Source: Rebecca billardiae RCC1528 (lineage: Eukaryota > Haptophyta). Taken from it: 64,000 nt of DNA. A program made the translations under genes and the position numbers. The notes under the pieces are model-generated. The model was not told the DNA's origin, did not search any database, and saw only the letters and a program-made list of their open reading frames with translations. Shown here piece after piece: positions 57,012 to 64,000 of the stretch. Positions within the stretch are counted from its first letter, which is position 1. The number at the start of each line of letters is the position of its first letter. The stretch lies in NCBI GenBank assembly GCA_965240325.2, contig OZ251246.1:62001-126000 (forward strand), given 5' to 3'.

Positions 57012-60000
57012 CTACCGACCGGGCTCAGGCGAGGGGAGGGGCTCGGTGCTTGGAGCACCCGTGTTGCCTTCATTGAATGTCGGGCGCATCCGTAGGCGCG
57101 CGTCGCCCGACCACGTCACCGTGAAGCCATCCACCGCCCGATCGTTGACCCTCAGGACCGGCGATGGCTTAGGCGGCAGCGCGGGCGCCCCCTTCGGCCG
57201 TTCGCGCTTGACCATGCGAGTCAAAGACTTCAATGGCCCGTCGGCGTAAGTGCCCGCCATGAAGACGGAGCGCATCCACGGCACGTAGCCGATGTGCGCA
57301 TCGGGCCCGAGGTCATCTGCCGGCACGTCCGCACCGAATGGCGTCTTGTCCAAGCCTGCGATGCAGTGGGGCGGGCGGGCAGCAGGCAAACACGTCAGCG
57401 ACGAGCGTGCGATGTGGGGCGCACGCAACATGCGCGCGCGCGCACTTTGGTTGAAGAGCGCGCGCTGCTCCTTCGGCGCGATCGAGCCGAATGCTGCGCT
57501 GAAGGCATGATGCTCTTCCTGCAGGGTTGGCATCCGGGCGCGCATCCAGGGTGTGCGCACGCGGGGATCGCAAGGCGGGTTAGCCTGCAAGCACGCGGCA
57601 CAATCGAGCACAGGGTGAGTGAGGGTGCCAATTCGATGGTCAGTGAGCACGCACCCTCTTGGTGAGCTGCCGCTGGGGCTCAGACGCGTCGTCAATGCAC
57701 GGGAGCGTGCGCATCCGCAGGAGGATGCGCCCGCCGTCCGCCTCGACGAGTTCGAGCTTACGGTCGGCTCGCTCGAGCGTGCGCTCACGTCGCCCGTACG
57801 CGCTGTCATCCGCCACCCGCCTGGCTCTCGCCTCGGCAGCCTCCTGCTGCTTGCTCGCCTTGGCACGGGCCGCCGCCTCCCTGCGCTCCTGCGCACGCTC
57901 GCGCCGTGCTAGCTCGCGCTCGTGTCGACGTAATGCCTCGGCGTGCTGCTTCTGCTCCGTCCTCTCGAGCTGCTGCACCACCTTCTCGAGCACAGCCGCG
58001 CACACCCGGCGCACTTTCTCCGCGCCGCGGGGTTGCGACAGCGCCCTGCGGGGCGGCGCCTTCTCCGCCCTGATCGCCATTCCGTCGCCGAGTGCTCGAT
58101 TGAGCTCGGACCGGTCTGCCAGGCTCGCCGGCGCAATCGAAGAACGGAAATGTGGTGCCAAGGAGGGGTTGCTCAACGGGGCCATCGACTGCGCCGCCGA
58201 AGCGCCGGCCCGGCCGAGCGCGGTGAGGGGCACGCCGCCGGCTGCGTCTGCCGGGAGCGGCATGCCGAAGATCACCTGGCCGAGTACTGGTGTGCTCGTC
58301 GGGCCGTGCCCGTTCGGCGACTGGTCCTCGCGTGGTAGCGGGCACGAAGAGGAATTCTTAGACTTCTTCTTCTTGCGCTTGCCAGCTGGCGGATGCGCAG
58401 CAGAGACGTCTCCGACGTTCCCGGGCAAGACGTCCTCGCGCGCCGGCAGATGTGCTGGGAGGACGCCCTCGCGCGTCGCGAAGAAGTGCTGGGGCGGGGC
58501 GCTCTCGTGCGTCGGTGGTGGCTGCGCACCTTCGCGCGGCATCTGCGCTGAGAGCGCGCCATCGCGCGTGAAGAACACGTGCTGGGGCGGCGGCGCGCCC
58601 TCGCGCATCGGCATCTGCGCTGGGAGCGCGCCCGGCCCGCGCGTCGGCAGGTGATCGCCCTCGCGCATGTAGAACACCTGCTGAGCGCCCCCACGCATCA
58701 GCGGCTGCTCTTGGAGCGCGCCCTCACGCGTCAACGGCTGCGCGGCGGGCATGCCCTCGAGCGCCGCCATCAGATGCGCGTGACCGCTGCCCAGCAGGCC
58801 GCCGTCGCCCTGCAAGCGGCGTGCCTGCGCGCGGTGCTCGCTGCCGGCGGCGTCCTCGTGTGCCGCGGAGGGCTTCTTACGCTTCTTCTTGCGCGGCTCA
58901 CCCTCGACGCCCTGCAGGCCACCGCGACCCACGTGCGGCTCTGCCTCCAGGTCGGCGCCGCCTTTTGGCGGGCGCCCGCGCCCGCGCCCACGCCCGCGCC
59001 CGCGCCCACGCCCGCGCCCGAGCTGCGCGCTCGCGTACGCGGGCAGGGCGCTGGGGTCTGCGTAGCCTGCCACGACGGGCTGTGGCGCCGGCATCGACGA
59101 GCCCGTCGGCGCGTGCCCGACGGGCCAGTCGCACGCGGACGCACCGAATGGCTGCGAGGAGGCCGCCCTGTGCATGCCCCACGCGCCGTCGAGCGCAGCG
59201 CCGTAGCTCGTCGGCGGGAGCGCAGCGCCGCCGAACGCGCAGGGCCCGTGCGCCGCGTGCGCTGGGTGCGAGGGCGGCGGCTGTGCGGCGTGGGCGCCCG
59301 TCGACGCTTGGCGCGGCAGCTGCTCCCAAGGCTGCTGCTGCGCGTGCGCCGCGTGAGGCGGCTGCGAGTACGGCACGCCCGCGGGCTGCCCGATGGGCGC
59401 CGCCTGCGCCTGCGCGTAGGGCTCGAGCCCGGGCGCGGCCCCGACGCCCATGCGCATCTGCGGCGGCGGCGCGGACTGCGGCTGCGGTGGCGCGCTGAAG
59501 CTCTGCAAGCTGTCGCACGTGTGCTGGAGCGCGGCCGCCTTCGACTTGCTCTCCGCCTCGATTTCGAGCCAGTGCTGCTCGAAGGCCGTGGCCTCTGCGA
59601 TGCGCTGCGCCACGTGCGCGCGGCGCGCGGCGAGCGTGTCGGGCGGGGCGCCGGGGCGGCCGCCGCGCGGGGGCTGAGTGAGGGGCCGGCCCGGGCGCGC
59701 GCGATCGCGGCGCGCGCATGCGCGCGAGCCGAGCCGGCGCGCCCGCAGCCGTCCGCCCGTCTCGGCGCGCGCGCGCGCGCACACCTCCTGGGCCTCCTGG
59801 ACCTGCGCGTACTCGGAGCGCGCCTGCGCGCCGAGCTGCTCGAGCGCGTCGTGCATCGCCTCGAGCATGTGCGCGAGCTGCGGGATGTAGCGCAGCGACT
59901 CGACCTCGGCGGCGCGGCCGGTGTGCTGCTCCATCGTGCGCAGGTACGCGCCCTCGCGCTCGCGCCGGTGCGACTCCCACTGCGCGGTGCGCGCGCGCGC

Positions 60001-60552
60001 CGCCACGACCTTGGCGGCGGCCTCGTCGCACGCCGCCTCCGCCTCGCGCAGCCGCGTGCGCACCATCGTGAGCAGCTCCGCGCCACCCGGCTGGCCGCGG
60101 CCGGCGCCGCCGCCCGTGCGGTGCGCTTGGTGGTGGTGCGCGTGTGCGCCGCACTGCGGCGGCTGCTGCTGCCCCAAGGCCGGCGGCGCGGCGCCGTGCG
60201 GCGCCATGGCGTGCCCGGCGGCCGAGGGGTGCTGCAGCTGCGCGTGCGGCACGAGCGCGTGCGCGGCCGCCGCGGGTTGCGCCACGTGGCGCGGCTGGCC
60301 GTGCGCCGCGCACGCCGAGGGCTCGCCGTAGCCGCCGGATGGCTGCGGCGGGTGCGCAGCCGCGGCGGCGGCGTGCATCGGCGCGGAGTGCGCCAGCCCC
60401 CTCGGCCAGTGCGCGGCGGCGGCGCCGTCGTCGGCTCGCGCGCGCGGCGTGAGCTCCGCGCCGCCGCTGCCGCAGCGGCCCGGCGGCGGCGGCGGCGGCG
60501 CGAGCGCGGCGGCGGCGGCGCGCGCGGCCGCGACCGCGTGCGCTTCCGCCGT

Positions 60553-60588
<36 letters not shown>

Positions 60589-60716
60589 CCACTCGGCTCC
60601 GGCCGCCCAGTAGGGCTGCGGCGGGCGCGGCGAGGGCGCGACGGGCATGCCGACGACGGCGTAGCCGAGCGGCGGCGGGGCGTACGGTCGCGGCGGCGGC
60701 GGCGTGCGCGCGTACA

Positions 60717-60754
<38 letters not shown>

Positions 60755-62855
60755 GCGGCCGCGGCGGCTGCGGCGCCGGGCGTGTCGGGCTGCGGCCTGT
60801 GCCGCAGCTGCTCGAGCAGCCCCTCGCGCCGCGCCTCCGCCTCGTGGTGCGCCACCACCCTGCTGATCAGCGTGCCGAGGCAGGTGGCGACCTCGCGCAC
60901 GCTCGCCTCCTCCTCGTGCTCGCGCGCCACCCTCGGCGCCTCGAACGCGATCAGCTGCGCGTGCAGCTCGTCGGGCAGCTCCTCCTCCTCCACCCACACG
61001 GACGCGCCCGCGCCCGCAGAGGGCGCGGAGGGCGCGGCGCACGGCCGAGCGGGCGTGCCGCCCGCGGACGCGCGCGGCGCGGCGGCGGCGCGCGGCGGCG
61101 GCGCGGCGCGGCGGCACAGGTAGCGCCGGCCGCCTTCGTCGCGCAGCAGCGCGTCGGCGATGACGACGGGCTCGGCGCACGCGTCCGCGTCGCCGTCCGC
61201 GCGCGCCGCGCCCAGCCTGCGCGCCTTCTCGCGCTGCCGCTGCAGGTGCTCCCAGCGCACCGCGCGCAGCAGCGCGCACAGCGCGAGCGAGAGCTGGCCG
61301 AGCGTGGACACGCGCGCGGCGCCCGCCCGCCAGCGCGCGCGCGGCGTGGGCCGCGCGCCGCCGTCGCGCACGCGCGCCGCGTGCGCGCAGCTCTCGCAGT
61401 GCCAGTCGCCGTCCGGGATCTGCGCGTCCGCCATCGGGGCCCACAGGCAGTAGGTGTGGTGCGCGCCGTCGCACCCGTCGCACAGCAGCAGCCGCGCGTC
61501 GTCGTCGTTGCCGCCGCACTCGGCGCACACGACGTCGTCCGCGCCGGCGCCCGGCTCGTCACCCGCCACGGAGGAGGCGGGGCTGCTGCCGCCGCCGCCG
61601 CCGTCCGCGCCGTCCAGGGCGCCGCCCCCGCCGCCGCCAGCGCCGCGGCCGAGCGCGGCGCGCCGCCGCCCGCCGCCGCCCGCCGCCGCCTCGTCGGCGG
61701 CGGCGCGCTCGGCGGCCGCTGCGCCGTCCGCGCCCGCGCCCGCGTCCGCGTCGTCGTCCGCGCGCTCGGACGAGTCGGAGCTCTCGTCGGCCTCGGCCTC
61801 CTGCTCCTCCTCCTCCTCCTCCTCCTCCTCCTCGTCGCGGACGACGCGCCGACCGCGCCCGCCGCCTCGCCCGCCGCGCCCGCCGCGCCCGCCGCGCCCG
61901 CCGCGCCCGCCGCCGCGCCCGCCGCGCCCGCCGCGCCCGCCGCGCCCGCCGCGCCCGCCGCGCCCGCCGCGCCCGCCCGCGCCGGCGCCGCCCTCCGCGT
62001 TCGCGCGCGCCGCCTCGCGCCGCGCGGCCACGGCCGCGGCGAGCGCGTTCTTCGACGGCAGTCCGAACACGCCGGTCGCGACGTTGTGCACGGCCAGCCC
62101 CGCCGCGTGCTCGAGCGCGCGCAGCCGCGCGCACGCGCCGCCGGGCTGCACGGGGAGCCACTCGTCCCACGCGGGGCCCCAGCCGTCGAAGCGCACGTGC
62201 AGCGCGCCGGGGCGCGCGCCGTCGATCTGCGCGGGGCACCAGCGCCCGCCCTCGTCGAGGCAGAGCACGCGCGCGCCCACGCGCAGCCCCGCGCCCACGC
62301 CCATGGCCCGCGCGGCGCTTGCCGAGCAGGCCTCGCAGAACCAGTCGCCCTCGGGCGGCTGCACGAGCGGCACCTTGAGGCAGAACGTGTGGTGCGCGCC
62401 GCCGCAGCCGTCGCACAGCATCAGCGACGCCTCGTGCGCCCCCGAGCCGCAGCCCAGGCAGTGGATCGCCTCGGGCCCGTCGACGGGCGTGAGGTCGTGC
62501 GGCCGCGCGTTCGAGATCGCGATCTCGCGCAGGGACGCCGTGTCCGTCAGCTCGTACCACTCGCGCGACCCCGACTCCGAGCCCTCGTCCGAGTCGGAGG
62601 GCGAGTCCGAGGCGCTGCCCGCCGCGCGCGCCGCGCGGCCGCGCGCGCCGAGCTCGACGAGCACGCGCGCGCCCTCCGCCACGCCGCCGTGCGCGGGCAC
62701 GCGCTTGCAGACGGTCGCCAGCCGCCAGGCGCCGCGCTTGTCGCGCGCGTGCAGCCGGTGGCCGGGGACAAACGCGTCGAGGCGCGCGACGCCCAGCGCC
62801 TCGCGCGCGCCCTGCGCCGCGTCGGGCGCGTCGGTCGCGGCGGCGACCGCGGCGT

Positions 62856-62901
<46 letters not shown>

Positions 62902-64000
62902 GCCGCCGGCCGACGCGCCGCGCAGCACGGGCGGCGGCGGGTGGTGCGCAGCGCCGTGCGCGCACCCGCGCTCCGCGTGCGACGCGCCGCCCGCGCACGC
63001 GCTCGCGCACGCGCCGGCAGCGCCCCCGGCGCCGGCGCCGGCGCCAGCGCCGCGCCCGCCGCCCCGCCCGCGCCCGCGCCCGCGGCCCCGCCCGCGCCCG
63101 CGCCCGCCGCCGCGCCCGCCGCCGCCGTGCGCCGGCCCCTCGGCCTTGGGCCGCTTGGGCGCGCGCCCGGCCTCGGGGCCGTCCTCGTCCTCGTCCTCGT
63201 CAGAGGCAGCGCTGCCCGCGGCCGGCGGCGGCGGCGGCGGCGGCGGCATCGACGCGCGCGTCGCCGAGCGCGAGGCGCGGTCCGTGCGCGCCACCACGAC
63301 CGCGCTCGCGTTCTTGCGCGGCCGCCCGCGCTTCTTGCCCACCGCCTCCACCGCGGGCGCGTCGTCGGCCGCGGGCGCGTCGGCCGCGGGCGCCGGCGCG
63401 CCGTCGGGCGGCCACAGCCGCCTGCCGCCCGGCGGCGTCGCCGCCGGTGCGGCCGGCGCGTCGGCCGGCGCGTCGGGAGCCGCGGGCGCGGCGGCCGCCG
63501 GCACCGTGGCGCGCGCTTCGCCACCACCGGCCGCGTCGGCCGCGGCGGGCGCGTCGGTGGGCGCCGCGCCGTGCGCCGCAGCCTCCGCGCAGGCCGCCGG
63601 CGCCGCCGCGCCGTCCGCGTCCGCGCCGCCGCCGGCCGTCCCGCCGCCCGCCGCCCCTCCGCCGCCGCCGCGGCCGGCGACAGCGCCCGCGGCGGGCGCC
63701 GCGGCCGCGCCGCGGGTGCCGGCGCCCTCCGCCGCCGCCACCGCGGGCGCGCCGCCGCCGCCGCGCTCGGCGTCGGCGTCCGCGTCGGCGCCCGCGTCGG
63801 TCTCGCCGGCGAGCAGCGCGGCGCGGCGGCGGCGGCGGCGCTCGCGCTCGGCGCTACCGCGGCGCGCGTCGTCGTCGCTGTGGCGCTGCGCGCGCGAGAT
63901 CTCGGCGGCGAGCGCGGCGGCGGAGCGCGCGCTCGCGCCGACCGAGCCGCCGAGCGAGTGCCACGCCCGCGCGAGCGCGACCGAGTGCAGCGCGCGCTCG
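57012..64000 (-). CDS. Chromatin protein with AT-hook, Tudor-knot and two PHD fingers, N-terminus off window
   Basis: Exons >64000-57655, 57518-57446 and 57355-57012 (introns GTGCGTG...CTGCAG and GTGCGCG...TCGCAG), at least 2250 aa; open to the right edge. Order: basic region; GKKRGRPRKN AT-hook (near 63320); PHD1 (CLGCGS...CDGCGGAHHTFC...WFCEAC, about 62460-62325); Tudor/MBT-like barrel (VLCLDEGGRWCPAQIDGARP ... WDEWLPV, about 62280-62140); RGG repeats (61985-61856) and an acidic run; PHD2 (CAECGGNDDD...CDGCDGAHHTYC...WHCESC, about 61535-61390); Q-rich disordered region (polyQ near 60750); coiled coil (about 59990-59560); basic KRKKKKSKN patches; charged helix; conserved-looking terminal exons (FSAAFGSIAPKEQRALFNQ). 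Likely a histone-mark reader in the nucleus. A further in-frame intron (59784-59674) is likely. Confidence 0.8.
61856..61985. repeat. CGCGCCCGC tandem repeat (RGG box)
   Basis: About 14 copies of a 9-bp unit encoding Gly-Arg-Gly repeats in the PHD gene, next to a (CTC)n tract encoding a Glu run. Confidence 0.9.
62512..62527. repeat. Variant palindrome CGAGATCGCGATCTCG
   Basis: Perfect 16-bp palindrome differing from the main family by two compensating changes; in frame in the PHD gene and again read as EIAIS. Confidence 0.75.

Overview
The window is very GC-rich nuclear DNA from a photosynthetic protist. Genes are densely packed, most have short spliceosomal introns (usually a GTGCG-type 5' site and a CAG 3' site), and proteins carry long Gly, Ala and Pro runs. 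A lumen-type FKBP with a twin-arginine signal and a DUF1350 protein point to a plastid. The Arp2/3 subunit, an ANTH-domain endocytic protein, a CSPP1-like centrosomal protein and a giant SPPP/cohesin/dockerin surface protein with TTAGGG-like tracts fit a secondary-plastid alga. A haptophyte is my best guess; this is inference.

Layout: 1-3078 (-) ANTH-domain protein, 3' end off the window. 3639-4287 (-) ARPC5, head to head with 4365-5411 (+) methyltransferase-like protein. 5869-13847 LTR retrotransposon: 5-bp target duplication, two LTRs, gag only, and a 4.5-kb satellite-rich insertion inside the 5' LTR. 14065-15350 (-) secreted/membrane SPPP protein with two reading-frame breaks. 15672-19034 (-) thioredoxin/PDI-like protein. 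19506-22177 (-) CSPP1-like coiled-coil protein. 22415-24226 (-) secreted SGNH/PC-esterase-like protein. 24227-25357 lower-GC, mostly gene-free. 25358-26599 (-) NIPA-type Mg transporter. 27344-29891 (-) disordered Pro/Gly/Tyr protein. 30224-44632 (-) giant cell-surface protein. 45040-45999 (+) SpoU rRNA methyltransferase. 46438-47240 (-) signal-peptide CS/p23 protein. 47418-49202 (+) duplicated methyltransferase. 49771-50465 (-) FKBP. 50611-51900 (+) DUF1350 hydrolase. 52474-53161 (-) unknown. 53435-56843 (+) NDK-MetRS-EMAPII fusion. 57012->64000 (-) double-PHD chromatin protein, 5' end off the window.

Five gene pairs are head to head with 77-407 bp between start codons, so shared promoters are probable. 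No operon-like pathway is evident; the genes are mostly housekeeping plus lineage-specific surface proteins.

The most unusual signals are: a 14-16 bp palindrome (core GAGATTGCAATCTC) repeated within the coding frames of at least three genes; a recent gag-only LTR retrotransposon; a methionyl-tRNA synthetase with an N-terminal NDK domain that has lost its catalytic His; the giant cohesin/dockerin surface protein; and telomere-like tracts used as intron pyrimidine tracts.
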